The translations under genes and the position numbers were made by a program. The notes below the pieces were generated by a model. It worked only from the letters and a program-made list of their open reading frames with translations, did no database searches and was not told where the DNA came from. Below, one piece after another: positions 33,991 through 43,019 of a DNA stretch of 64,000 nt (position 1 is the first letter of the stretch; every line of letters begins with the position of its first letter). The stretch is taken from NCBI RefSeq assembly GCF_000817735.3, contig NZ_JTJC03000004.1, positions 434,001-498,000 on the forward strand. Direction: 5' to 3'. The DNA comes from Scytonema millei VB511283 (lineage in GTDB: Bacteria > Cyanobacteriota > Cyanobacteriia > Cyanobacteriales > Chroococcidiopsidaceae).

Positions 33991-35334
33991 ATGAACTATA
34001 GCGATCGCCTAACTTCGCGCTACGAAATTCAACAACAATTGGCAAAAAAAGCCGGACGCAAAACGCTGTTAGGGCGGGATTTAGAAACTCAGCAATTAGT
34101 TGTTATCAAACTTCTCTCCTTTGGAATAGATTTTGAGTGGGAAGCATTGAAGTTATTTGAACGGGAAGCAGAAACTTTAAAAGCTTTATCTCACCCCGCT
34201 ATTCCCAAATATTTAGATTTTTTTGAATTCGATACACCCTACAGTAAAGGGTTTGCTCTGGTACAGTCTTATGTGGAAGGAAAATCTTTAGAGACAGAAC
34301 TCAAGGCTGGACGAACTTTTAGTGAGGTGGAAGTCAAACAATTAGCTAAATCAGTACTAGAAATTTTGCTCTACCTCCACGGACAAAAACCACCCGTCAT
34401 TCACCGCGATCTGAAACCTAGCAATATTTTGCTTGGGGATCGCATAGAAAAAATATATTTAGTCGATTTCGGTTCCGTCCAAACTCTAGCTTCCAAGGAA
34501 GGCGGAACGATGACAGTCGTGGGGACCTACGGTTATATGCCTCCCGAACAATTTGGCGATCGCGCCGTTCCCGCCTCCGATTTATATAGCTTGGGTACAA
34601 CTTTAATTTACTTGGTTACGGGGACTCATCCCGCCGATTTACCACACAAAAACGGACACATTCAATTTGAATCGGTGGCAAGTTTGAGTCCTGAATTTAC
34701 CCGCTGGTTACAGTGGATGACCGAACCAAATTTAGATCGGCGCTTGAGTTCGGCTCGGGAAGCATTAGCAGCTTTAGAACAACCCGTAAATATCGTACCG
34801 ACAATTTCGCAACCGTTTGGGAGTAAGATTAAATTACATCAAGATGCCAATTTTGTAGAAATTTTGCTTCCTAGCAAAGGTTTTAGTCCTGAAATTGTCT
34901 CTTTAAGCTTATTTGCGATCGCGTGGAATTCGTTTTTAGTATTTTGGCTAGCCTCGGCTCTCATAACAGCACCAATGGGCATGAATCTCTTCTTCGCCTT
35001 ATTTTCACTTCCTTTTTTGGGCGCGGGTGCAAGCATGGTTTGGCGAATTCTCTCAGCTTTATTTGGTAAAGTCCGAATTACTATAGATCCTCAACAAATA
35101 TCCCGCAGCTACGAAATGTTGGGCTTCCGATTTAAACAGCCGCGCCATCAAGCACCGAGACAAGCGATTGAAAAACTGGCGATTTTATCTTTTGGTCGTG
35201 TCTCTCGCCTGACAATTTGGGCGGGAACCAGAAAATACGAACTCGGTAACGATGGTTCCATCTCTCCCTCAGAAGTTGACTGGCTAGCTCAAGAACTCAG
35301 CACGTGGTTGGGAATACCGATTAATAAGTCGTAA
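33991..35334 (+). CDS. Membrane-associated Ser/Thr protein kinase
   Basis: 447 residues. Kinase domain 11-270: Lys in VVIKLLSF, catalytic loop VIHRDLKPSNILL, DFGS instead of DFG followed by GTYGYMPPEQFGD (activation segment), SDLYSLGTTLIYL. Then two hydrophobic helices (~305-355) and a C-terminal soluble beta domain (VRITIDPQQISRSYE) resembling a bacterial PH domain. Typical cyanobacterial STPK; target unknown. Confidence 0.9.
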   Translation: MNYSDRLTSRYEIQQQLAKKAGRKTLLGRDLETQQLVVIKLLSFGIDFEWEALKLFEREAETLKALSHPAIPKYLDFFEFDTPYSKGFALVQSYVEGKSLETELKAGRTFSEVEVKQLAKSVLEILLYLHGQKPPVIHRDLKPSNILLGDRIEKIYLVDFGSVQTLASKEGGTMTVVGTYGYMPPEQFGDRAVPASDLYSLGTTLIYLVTGTHPADLPHKNGHIQFESVASLSPEFTRWLQWMTEPNLDRRLSSAREALAALEQPVNIVPTISQPFGSKIKLHQDANFVEILLPSKGFSPEIVSLSLFAIAWNSFLVFWLASALITAPMGMNLFFALFSLPFLGAGASMVWRILSALFGKVRITIDPQQISRSYEMLGFRFKQPRHQAPRQAIEKLAILSFGRVSRLTIWAGTRKYELGNDGSISPSEVDWLAQELSTWLGIPINKS

Positions 35335-35457
35335 GTCGTAAGTCGTAAGTCAGAAGTAACTGATAACTGATAACTGATAACTGATAACTGGTTACTGTAC
35401 AAGCGCGATCGCATCCCATCTATGATTAGTAAGAGAGCAGGTTGACAGGAGAATTCT

Positions 35458-35625
35458 ATGTTTGGTCTAGGATGGGCAGAAGTCGGAGTCATCTTTATCA
35501 TCGCAATTCTCATCTTTGGTCCCAAGAAAATTCCCGAAATCGGTAGTTCCCTCGGTAAAACACTACGCGGCTTTAAAGAAGAACTGAAAAATCCTCAAGA
35601 AGATCGCCCTGAATCGGAAGATTAA
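35458..35625 (+). CDS. tatA: Sec-independent translocase protein TatA/E
   Basis: 55 residues starting MFGLGWAEVGVIFIIAILIF: N-terminal helix, hinge GPKKIPEIGSSLGK, amphipathic helix and acidic tail. Preceded by ACAGGAG 7 nt before ATG. It forms the pore of the twin-arginine pathway in thylakoid and plasma membranes. tatC is not in the window. Small enough to be missed by routine length cut-offs. Confidence 0.93.
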   Translation: MFGLGWAEVGVIFIIAILIFGPKKIPEIGSSLGKTLRGFKEELKNPQEDRPESED

Positions 35626-35682
35626 ACAACAGAAGTCACAAGTCACAAATCGCAACTCGCAATTCAAAATTTCCTGATTCCT

Positions 35683-35745
35683 GTACGGGCGGGTTCACCT
35701 ATACTCTCTGTTTAGTACGGAGTTTTTTGGTAAACCTGTCCCTAC
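35683..35745. repeat. MITE-like GTACGGGCGGGTT repeat, degenerate right end
   Basis: GTACGGGCGGGTT ... AAACCTGTCCCTAC, same family as 5403-5470. Two substitutions in the right inverted end. Confidence 0.75.
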
Positions 35746-35789
35746 GACTTCTGACTCCTTGCAAATGACAACTACCAACTACCAACTAC

Positions 35790-38483
35790 CTAAATCTGAT
35801 TCACCGACGACACGATCCCAGTTGGTGAATCTTGCGCCGCCACGCTGGGAGGCTGGAGGGAATTATCGCTCAAGGGGTTACGGGCTTGAATTAAGCTAAT
35901 GGCACGGCTGACGCTTTCTGGCAGGATCACAACCAAACTACCATTAGAAGCAGTATCTAAACCCGTATTGATTGCTGTCGTCTCATCTAAGACGATCTCG
36001 TAACGACAATCGGACTTAACTTGCATAATCCCCTTGGAAATTAACTCAGCCGCATCTCCTCTAGGGCGACCTCTGTTATCGTCGTCTTCTTTAATAATGA
36101 TGCGATCGAAAATTTCAGCGGAAAGCTTACCCAGGATGATAAAATCTTCGTCACGGCGATCGCCTGGACCTCCGATGACACCGATCCTTTCTCCTGCCGT
36201 CCAGTTGCGCACAAATCCCCCTAACGCCTCGTAGCTGTGAGGATTGTGGGCGTAATCTACCAAGGCATGATATTCACCCAGGTTGAATAAATTCATCCGT
36301 CCAGGAGTCTGACTGCTAGAAGCGCGGAACGTAGCTAATCCAGCACGGATCTGTTCGATCTGCACGCCATAGGCATAAGCTGCTAAACTTGCGGCTAAAG
36401 CATTGGCAATCATAAACGGTGCGCGTCCGCCCATAGTTAACGGTACGTTCGCCGCCTGTTCGATCCGCAGCGTCCAATCTCCTTGCAAAATTGACAGGTA
36501 GCCGTTTTCGTACACCGCAGCCAATCCACCCTGCTGGGTATGCTCCCGTACCACAGGATTATCTGGAGACATGGAAAACCAAGCTAGCTTAGACTTGACG
36601 CGATCGCGCATTTCTGCTGTAAGCGGATCGTCGGCGTTGAGGACGGCATAACCATTCGGTTGCACGGCTTCCGCCACCACGCTCTTGAGGTGTGCCATTT
36701 GTTCGAGCGTGTCAATATCGCCAATTCCCAAATGATCGGCAGCCACATTCAACACTACCCCGATATCGCTAGCATCAAAAGCCAGTCCCGATCGCAAAAT
36801 GCCTCCCCGTGCCGACTCCAGTACGGCAACTTCCACCGTGGGGTCTTGTAAAATCAACTGGGCGCTTTGGGGACCAGTATTATCGCCTGGTTCTACCAAA
36901 TAATCGCCGATATACGTGCCATCAGTGGTGGTGTAACCAACCACCTTGCCACTCTGTTTAATCAGGTGTGCCGTCAAGCGCGTAGTGGTTGTTTTACCAT
37001 TCGTTCCCGTCAGGGCAATAATTGGAATTCGGCTGGGCGTACCTGGGGGAAATAACATATCTAATACTGCCCCAGCAACGTTACGGGGAATACCGCGACT
37101 GGGAGCAACGTGCATCCTAAAGCCTGGAGCCGCATTCACCTCTACAATTACGCCCTCAGTTTCCCGCAATGGACGGCTGATATCGGAGGTGACAATATCG
37201 ATCCCCGTGATATCTAAGCCAACGATTTTCGCGACTCGCTGCGCTAACCAAGCATTTTCTGGGTGAATGTCATCAGTACGGTCTACCGCGATCCCGCCCG
37301 TACTCAAGTTTGCCGTTGCCCGCAAGTAGCAAACTTCGCCCTCTGTTAATACCGTATCTAAGGTATACCCTTGGCGTTCGAGCAATGGGAAACTAGTGCG
37401 ATCGAGTTGAATTTTGGTCAGAACGTTATCGTGTCCCTCACCCCGATTCGGGTCTTGGTTCGTCTCTTCAATTAACTGCTCGATCGTACTCTCACCATCA
37501 CCGACAACGTGAGCGGGGACGCGCTCGGCAACAGCAACCACCTTACCATCTACCACCAATACGCGATGATCGCGCCCGACGTAGTAGCGTTCGACAATTA
37601 CAGCGCGAGAAACTTCTTTAGCAGCATCGTAGGCGGCTTCAGCTTCTTCCCAGGTTCTAATATCGATCGTGATCCCCCGCCCGTGGTTGCCATCCAAGGG
37701 TTTAATCACAATTGGATAACCGCCAACAGAGGCGATTGCATCTTCTAATTCATCTAAATAGCTAATTGTCGTTCCTTGAGGAACGGGTACGCCAGCATTG
37801 CCTAAAATCCGTTTCGTGCTTTCCTTATCGCAGGCAAGTTCTACACCCAAAATTCCCGTGCGATCGCTCATTGTAGCTTGTACCCGCTTTTGATTCGCAC
37901 CATACCCCAACTGAATCAAAAACCGCGCCCCTAAATTCATCCAGGGAATGCCCTTAGCTGCTGCCTCTTCTACAATCGCCTCCGTACTCGGTCCTAACGC
38001 GGCATCCCGATACAGTTCCTTGAGATCCTGCAAATCTTGCTCTAACTCAGCTTGGGGATATCTTCCTTGCTCCACAATACTCTGGCACATCCGCACGGCA
38101 GCCCTTCCCGCATAGCGTCCTGCCTGCTCGTCTTCATAGTCGAACACTACCTGATAAACCCCAGGTGTTGAGGTTTCCCGCGTCCGTCCAAAGCCGACTG
38201 ACATGCCTGCCAGTTCTTGTAACTCTAAGGCGATATGCTCCACCACATGCCCCATCATCGTGCCTTCCCGCACCCGCATGAGAAAGCCACCACGACACCC
38301 AGGAGAGCAGAAATGCGATTCTAAACTCGGCAGAGTCTCGACAAGTCCTTCATAGAAGCCTGGGATCTGGTCAGTCGGTTGCTCGGCTAAATCTTCCAAA
38401 TCGAGCCGCATCAAGATCAGCTTATGTCGGCGAATGCTCCAATAATTGGGACCGCGTAAAGTCTGGATTTTCAGAATTCTCAT
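35790..38483 (-). CDS. cphA: Cyanophycin synthetase
   Basis: 897 residues from ATG 38483 (MRILKIQTLRGPNYWSIRR), the universal N-terminus of CphA; an extra open upstream stretch to 38531 is ignored. N domain, ATP-grasp domain (~220-470, IKPLDGNHGRGITIDI) that adds aspartate, and Mur-ligase-like domain (~490-875, ITALTGTNGKTTTTRL-like ALTGTNGKTTTTRLTAHL) that adds arginine. Makes the multi-L-arginyl-poly-aspartate nitrogen store. Co-oriented with and downstream of cphB. Confidence 0.97.
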   Translation of the reverse strand: MRILKIQTLRGPNYWSIRRHKLILMRLDLEDLAEQPTDQIPGFYEGLVETLPSLESHFCSPGCRGGFLMRVREGTMMGHVVEHIALELQELAGMSVGFGRTRETSTPGVYQVVFDYEDEQAGRYAGRAAVRMCQSIVEQGRYPQAELEQDLQDLKELYRDAALGPSTEAIVEEAAAKGIPWMNLGARFLIQLGYGANQKRVQATMSDRTGILGVELACDKESTKRILGNAGVPVPQGTTISYLDELEDAIASVGGYPIVIKPLDGNHGRGITIDIRTWEEAEAAYDAAKEVSRAVIVERYYVGRDHRVLVVDGKVVAVAERVPAHVVGDGESTIEQLIEETNQDPNRGEGHDNVLTKIQLDRTSFPLLERQGYTLDTVLTEGEVCYLRATANLSTGGIAVDRTDDIHPENAWLAQRVAKIVGLDITGIDIVTSDISRPLRETEGVIVEVNAAPGFRMHVAPSRGIPRNVAGAVLDMLFPPGTPSRIPIIALTGTNGKTTTTRLTAHLIKQSGKVVGYTTTDGTYIGDYLVEPGDNTGPQSAQLILQDPTVEVAVLESARGGILRSGLAFDASDIGVVLNVAADHLGIGDIDTLEQMAHLKSVVAEAVQPNGYAVLNADDPLTAEMRDRVKSKLAWFSMSPDNPVVREHTQQGGLAAVYENGYLSILQGDWTLRIEQAANVPLTMGGRAPFMIANALAASLAAYAYGVQIEQIRAGLATFRASSSQTPGRMNLFNLGEYHALVDYAHNPHSYEALGGFVRNWTAGERIGVIGGPGDRRDEDFIILGKLSAEIFDRIIIKEDDDNRGRPRGDAAELISKGIMQVKSDCRYEIVLDETTAINTGLDTASNGSLVVILPESVSRAISLIQARNPLSDNSLQPPSVAAQDSPTGIVSSVNQI

Positions 38484-38633
38484 GGGATTGGGAAATGGGG
38501 GGTGCAACCAATTAACTAGTGTCTCGCTCAAGACTTAGCGACAACTGTATCGGAAACTACTTTTTTACTTGAAATCGAAAATGCAGCTCATATTCTTCCC
38601 ACCGAAAGAATATAATTCCGAATTCCGACTTTT

Positions 38634-38701
38634 GTACGGGCGGGTTTAGCAGAGAAATTAGCAGTCTCAGCCGTAAATCTTTGGTCAAAACCCGCCCCTA
38701 C
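38634..38701. repeat. MITE-like GTACGGGCGGGTTT repeat between cphB and cphA
   Basis: 68 bp, GTACGGGCGGGTTT ... AAAACCCGCCCCTAC. Lies 11 bp downstream of the cphB stop and 150 bp before the cphA start, so it could act as an intra-operon hairpin. Confidence 0.8.
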
Positions 38702-38711
38702 GAATACTTGA

Positions 38712-39572
38712 CTATTGCGGTAGTCTTTGCACGGGAGCCAAAACGATCCGCTTTTGTAAATGATAGCGATCGCCATAACTCAAGATATGCACTCGCAGGT
38801 TATGCAAACTTAAAGGCTCGGCAGCACCAATATCGGCATGGTTAGTGTAAGACATTTCCCCAGGATCGACAATCGTAACTGTACCTTTGCCCATCACCCT
38901 TAAAGTGCCATCTTTCTCGACCATAGCGCAAGTATCTTCATCAATCCCGATCCCCAAGCGATCTGGATGACAGGCAACTGCACTGAGCAATCGTCCCATC
39001 CGATTGCGATTGTGAAAGTGCTGATCTACGATCGCATCAGGGATGATTCCCAGACCGATCGCCATATCTACCAGCGCTCGATTTGGTGACTCGCCACTGC
39101 CACCGCCAGCAATCATGTGATGCCCCATCACGGCAGCTCCCGCACTCGTACCAGCTAAAGTCAGTTGTCCCCGCTGTACCCGCATCCGAATAATATCCAT
39201 TGCTGGGGTATCTGCCAGCACCGCACACAGACGTAGTTGATCCCCCCCGGTCAAAAAGACTCCCGTACAAGCAGCCAGACATGCTTGAACATTTGGCTCC
39301 TCGCACTGTTGTCGTTCTCGGATATCCAAGACTTCGACTTTCTTTGCTCCCATTTCTTCGAAAATGCTAAGATAGCGTGCGCCAATAATTGTTGGTTCGC
39401 GAGAAGCAGAAGGAATAATCGCAATATGGGCATCTGTCGATCCGGCACGAGCAAAAAACGTGTGCAGGATTTCCCTTCCGTGAACCTTATCCTCTGCTCC
39501 ACCGATCACCAAAATGGCTGTTTTTGTAGCTTGGGGAGTCCTCATTTCCAGCGATTGAGCCTCTAATTGCAC
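38712..39572 (-). CDS. cphB: Cyanophycinase
   Basis: 286 residues from ATG 39572, which follows AAGGAAAG; the frame is open to 39602. Peptidase S51: ILVIGGAEDKVHGREI, catalytic Ser in LAGTSAGAAVMGHH, GLGIIPDAIVDQHFHNRNR and GIGIDEDTC. It releases beta-Asp-Arg dipeptides from cyanophycin. Upstream partner of cphA in the standard cphBA order. Confidence 0.96.
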   Translation of the reverse strand: MQLEAQSLEMRTPQATKTAILVIGGAEDKVHGREILHTFFARAGSTDAHIAIIPSASREPTIIGARYLSIFEEMGAKKVEVLDIRERQQCEEPNVQACLAACTGVFLTGGDQLRLCAVLADTPAMDIIRMRVQRGQLTLAGTSAGAAVMGHHMIAGGGSGESPNRALVDMAIGLGIIPDAIVDQHFHNRNRMGRLLSAVACHPDRLGIGIDEDTCAMVEKDGTLRVMGKGTVTIVDPGEMSYTNHADIGAAEPLSLHNLRVHILSYGDRYHLQKRIVLAPVQRLPQ

Positions 39573-39866
39573 CATTGTTTCTTTCCTTCTCGTCAACCCC
39601 ATTCAAAGTCCGCTCCTGCGATCGCTTCAGTGCTGCAAAGCATTCAATCCGAGGTTGAGACCGTACCAATTGAATTTTTTTTACCCTGACCGCTCAGTAA
39701 TTTGCCAGACGTGACAATATTTAAACATAATTTAAACAATAAGCAACACTTTTGTCATTCGTCATTTGTGAGGAGCCAAGAGTCAGGAGCCAGGAGTCGG
39801 AATTAACTGATAACTGGTCACTGGTCACTGATAACTGATAATAGTCATTTTTCTGGTTGATTTTTT
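39573..39866. other. Gap between cphB and trmD
   Basis: 294 bp: promoter of cphBA on one side, AT-rich centre, then heptamer repeats (39780-39845, GGAGCCA and TAACTGG/GGTCACT types) just before the trmD GTG. No gene seen. Confidence 0.6.
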
Positions 39867-40634
39867 GTGCGTTTTGATATAGTTACTCTCTTCCCCGACT
39901 TCTTTACCTCTCCTCTTAGCTCAGGATTGATGTGTAAAGCTTTGGCAAAAAAAATTGCCGAGGTAAATCTGGTCAATCCCCGCGACTTTACCACCGATAA
40001 GCATCGCAAGGTCGATGACGAACCCTACGGTGGTGGTGTAGGGATGTTGATGAAACCAGATCCGATTTTCGCTGCCGTTGAATCACTCCCAATTTTACCG
40101 CGTCGAGAAACGATATTAATGACTCCTCAAGGTCAACCTTTGAATCAATCGTTGCTCAAAGAATTAGCAAGTAACTGCGAGCAAATAGTCATCATCTGCG
40201 GACATTATGAAGGGGTAGACGATCGCGTACTGCATCTAGTCACGCGAGAGATTTCTTTAGGAGATTTCGTGTTAACTGGAGGAGAAATTCCCGCTTTGGC
40301 ATTGATGAATGGAGTTATCCGGCTACAACCAGGAACGGTAGGAAAAACAGAGTCCCTTAAAGCCGAAAGTTTTGAGGCAGGGTTGTTAGATTATCCTCAA
40401 TATACTCGTCCAGCAGACTTTCGCGGCTGGAAAGTTCCAGAAGTCCTGCTTTCAGGGAATCATCAAGCGATCGCTCAGTGGCGCTACGAACAGCAAATTC
40501 AACGCACCCGCGATCGCCGTCCCGATCTGTTAGAGGGAGCAGGGAGCAGGGAGCAGGGGGACAAGGGGGACAAGGGGGACAAGGGGGACAAGGGGGATAA
40601 TTCTAGCCACCAGCCAGTAGTCACTGATAACTGA
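39867..40634 (+). CDS. trmD: tRNA (guanine-N1)-methyltransferase
   Basis: 255 residues from GTG 39867 (MRFDIVTLFPDFF). SPOUT knot: CGHYEGVDDRVL, DFVLTGGEIPALALM and the Arg/Asp region. Methylates G37 of tRNAs. After residue ~222 (RDRRPDLL) the C-terminus is replaced by repeat translation: GAGSREQG then four GDK units and a tail to the TGA, so the natural end has been overwritten by a GGGGGACAA tandem repeat. Confidence 0.93.
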   Translation: MRFDIVTLFPDFFTSPLSSGLMCKALAKKIAEVNLVNPRDFTTDKHRKVDDEPYGGGVGMLMKPDPIFAAVESLPILPRRETILMTPQGQPLNQSLLKELASNCEQIVIICGHYEGVDDRVLHLVTREISLGDFVLTGGEIPALALMNGVIRLQPGTVGKTESLKAESFEAGLLDYPQYTRPADFRGWKVPEVLLSGNHQAIAQWRYEQQIQRTRDRRPDLLEGAGSREQGDKGDKGDKGDKGDNSSHQPVVTDN

Positions 40635-40672
40635 TAACTGTCAACTGTCAACTGATAACTGTCAACCATCTA
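40536..40672. repeat. Tandem repeats at the trmD 3' end
   Basis: GGGAGCA heptamers, then five copies of GGGGGACAA (9 bp), then CAACTGT/GATAACT heptamers up to the end of the convergent cca gene. The 9-mer is a multiple of three and therefore reads as repeated Gly-Asp-Lys in trmD. Confidence 0.85.
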
Positions 40673-41909
40673 GTCTTTTTGCTGCAAATGCGATCGCCTC
40701 TTCTACAGTTGAGATTTTGCCTTCGATTTGAGCCAGTTGAATCTGTAACAACATTTCCCCAATCAGCGGACTAGGTGAGAGTTTAAGAGCTTTCATTAAG
40801 TCATTACCTGTCAGAATTGGGGTAGGATGGGCAACTGGATCTTTGGGGTTGAGATAGCGGTGAATGAGCGAAGAGAGTAAATCTATACTCGTCCCTTGTA
40901 CGACAGCTAAAATTACGATCGCGGGAAAAATAACACCAGCAGCACGAAAGAAAAAGTATTGCTCTGCTAAAGTCATTTGTCCGGGCGATTTTGCTTGGAG
41001 TTGAGGTAATAGTTGTAAGGCTGTAGTCACGGCTTTAATTTCTGCCCGACTGTAAGCTAATTTATCTAACTCTATTTCTGCTGTGGCTGAATTTGTGGAA
41101 ACCAGACAAGTCAGTTTGGCAATTCCCAACCAGGAGGTTTTGATTGTATTTCGTACTGGTTGATTGAGTTCTCGAACTAATTGGGAAAATGATGATAAGC
41201 TAGCAGCGGCAGAGTTAACCTTGAGTAATCGCTCTACATGCGATCGCGTCATATTAGGAAACCAAGGTGCAAGTAACCCATCTTCCCAAGCAGCTTGCAA
41301 CCATGCCGTACCGCGATCGCTGTTGAGGAGATAGCCCAATTCTACCCGCACTCGTTCGGCTGCTACTCGTCCGATTAAAGGTGCAAGCTGACGAATTATC
41401 GATCGCGTATTTGGTTCGAGAGTGAAATCTAACTGAGCAGCTTGACGATAACCTCTCAGCAACCGTAACGGATCGTCTTGCAAATTTGCAGGCGATACCA
41501 TCCGTAACAAGCGTTGCTGTAAGTCAGTATAGCCGTGTAAAGGATCGATGAGTTCTTGAGTGTGAGGATTGTAGGCGATCGCATTGATTGTGAAATCTCG
41601 TCGTTGCAAGTCGGCTTCGAGAGCAACACCCTCTTGTAAGGCAAAATCAACGGTAGCATTTTTAAACACGACTCTGGCAATCTGCCTTTGCGCGTCGAGT
41701 AAGACAAAACCAGCTTTGTAATGTTTGGCGATCGCCCTAGCTGTCTCAACCGCTTTTTCTGGTAGAACAAAATCTAAATCCAAATAATCTGAGTTTCTCC
41801 CGAGTAGGCGATCGCGGACTGCACCACCTACTAGGTACGATGGTTGAGGCAACCATTCCCAGCCAAAGGGCAGATCGGTAAATAATTGAGATAATAAAGA
41901 GGGAGACAT
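40662..41909 (-). CDS. cca: CCA-adding enzyme / tRNA nucleotidyltransferase (class II)
   Basis: 415 residues from ATG 41909 (MSPSLLSQLF); ATG 41924 is also possible. Head domain PSYLVGGAVRDRLLGR and DYLDLDFVLP (metal Asp pair), RRDFTINAIAYNP, and RLLRGYRQAAQLDF. It builds or repairs the CCA end of tRNA; cyanobacteria may split the A- and CC-adding functions between two such proteins. Convergent with trmD. Confidence 0.92.
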   Translation of the reverse strand: MSPSLLSQLFTDLPFGWEWLPQPSYLVGGAVRDRLLGRNSDYLDLDFVLPEKAVETARAIAKHYKAGFVLLDAQRQIARVVFKNATVDFALQEGVALEADLQRRDFTINAIAYNPHTQELIDPLHGYTDLQQRLLRMVSPANLQDDPLRLLRGYRQAAQLDFTLEPNTRSIIRQLAPLIGRVAAERVRVELGYLLNSDRGTAWLQAAWEDGLLAPWFPNMTRSHVERLLKVNSAAASLSSFSQLVRELNQPVRNTIKTSWLGIAKLTCLVSTNSATAEIELDKLAYSRAEIKAVTTALQLLPQLQAKSPGQMTLAEQYFFFRAAGVIFPAIVILAVVQGTSIDLLSSLIHRYLNPKDPVAHPTPILTGNDLMKALKLSPSPLIGEMLLQIQLAQIEGKISTVEEAIAFAAKRLDG

Positions 41910-41991
41910 CGCAACAAAAATCAACCCAGCAACTGACTCACATCCAGTTTGTATAAGCTAAATTAACAGAAAAGCAAATGGAGAAGGTTCT

Positions 41992-42240
41992 ATGTGCATC
42001 TGCGTCAATTGCCATTACGTGGATCGCTGCATGACCTATCATGCAGTAGAACACCAACACCAGCAACCCCACTTGACCGAAAATCCAAGTTTTGAACCAG
42101 TCGAACCAAGCATTAATGTCAATATCCGTCCCAAAGAAGACTACATTGAAATGGAATGGGACGTAGTAGGCTGCCTCAGTTTCAAAGCCGAAATGGGTAA
42201 ATGGTCAAAACTGCGCCCCGGCGAACTCGTACCGACTTGA
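41992..42240 (+). CDS. ycf34: Ycf34 family iron-sulfur protein
   Basis: 82 residues, MCICVNCHYVDRCMTYHAVE. The N-terminal Cys set (C2, C4, C7, C13) is the conserved [Fe-S] ligand cluster of Ycf34, a cyanobacterial and algal plastid protein linked to photosynthetic electron transport. Divergent from cca by ~80 bp. Confidence 0.9.
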   Translation: MCICVNCHYVDRCMTYHAVEHQHQQPHLTENPSFEPVEPSINVNIRPKEDYIEMEWDVVGCLSFKAEMGKWSKLRPGELVPT

Positions 42241-42302
42241 GAGGGAGTAGGGAGTAGGGGGACAAGGGAGAATATCTACAAATGACCAATGATAAATGAC
42301 CA

Positions 42303-42917
42303 ATGACAAATTATGCTCTTGCTCTACACACGACAACACCAGAGTTAGGACTGGCAATTAGTAATTTTCAGGAAGATAGACGCGATCGCGTTGTGCATTT
42401 GGGGCGCGATCTGTCAAGTCTTTTGCACCAAAATTTAGCAGAGTTTTTGCAACCTCAAACTTGGTCAAATTTGGCATTTATTGCTGTAGCTAGGGGACCA
42501 GGAGGCTTTACAGGGACGCGCATCGGCGTGGTAACGGCGCGGACGCTAGCGCAACAACTCGATATTCCCCTATTTGCCATCTCCACTTTAGCCGCAGTCG
42601 CCTGGGGACATCGAGGCGAAAAACCTATCGCCGTGCAAATGCCAGCCCAGCGAGGACAATTATTTACGGCAATTTATCAATTGACTTCAGATTCGCAAGG
42701 CTTAACTCCCCTATTGGCAGACACAGTTATGTCTCCCGAAGCATGGCAGCAAACTCTGGCTGATTTTTCAGCTCCTTGTCAACTACTTTCTGCCGAGGGC
42801 GATCTAGGGGCTTCTGTTTCTCAGATATTAGAACTAGCCGAACTCGAATGGCAACAAGGCAAACGCCCTCACTGGTCGGCAGCATTACCTTTTTACGGAC
42901 AGCATCCGGTAGACTGA
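42303..42917 (+). CDS. tsaB: tRNA threonylcarbamoyladenosine biosynthesis protein TsaB
   Basis: 204 residues of the ASKHA fold: YALALHTTTPELGLAIS, VARGPGGFTGTRIGVVTART and PLFAISTLAAVAWG are the TsaB hallmarks. It partners TsaD and TsaE in forming t6A37. Follows ycf34 by 62 bp with an intervening heptamer-like repeat. Confidence 0.93.
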   Translation: MTNYALALHTTTPELGLAISNFQEDRRDRVVHLGRDLSSLLHQNLAEFLQPQTWSNLAFIAVARGPGGFTGTRIGVVTARTLAQQLDIPLFAISTLAAVAWGHRGEKPIAVQMPAQRGQLFTAIYQLTSDSQGLTPLLADTVMSPEAWQQTLADFSAPCQLLSAEGDLGASVSQILELAELEWQQGKRPHWSAALPFYGQHPVD

Positions 42918-43019
42918 AAAGTCAAAAGCTAATTGAAAAGTCAAAAGTCAAAAGCTAAAAGTCAAAAAGCACTGGGTTCAGAATTCTCTCTTATTCTTTA
43001 CTCCCGACTCCCGACTCCC

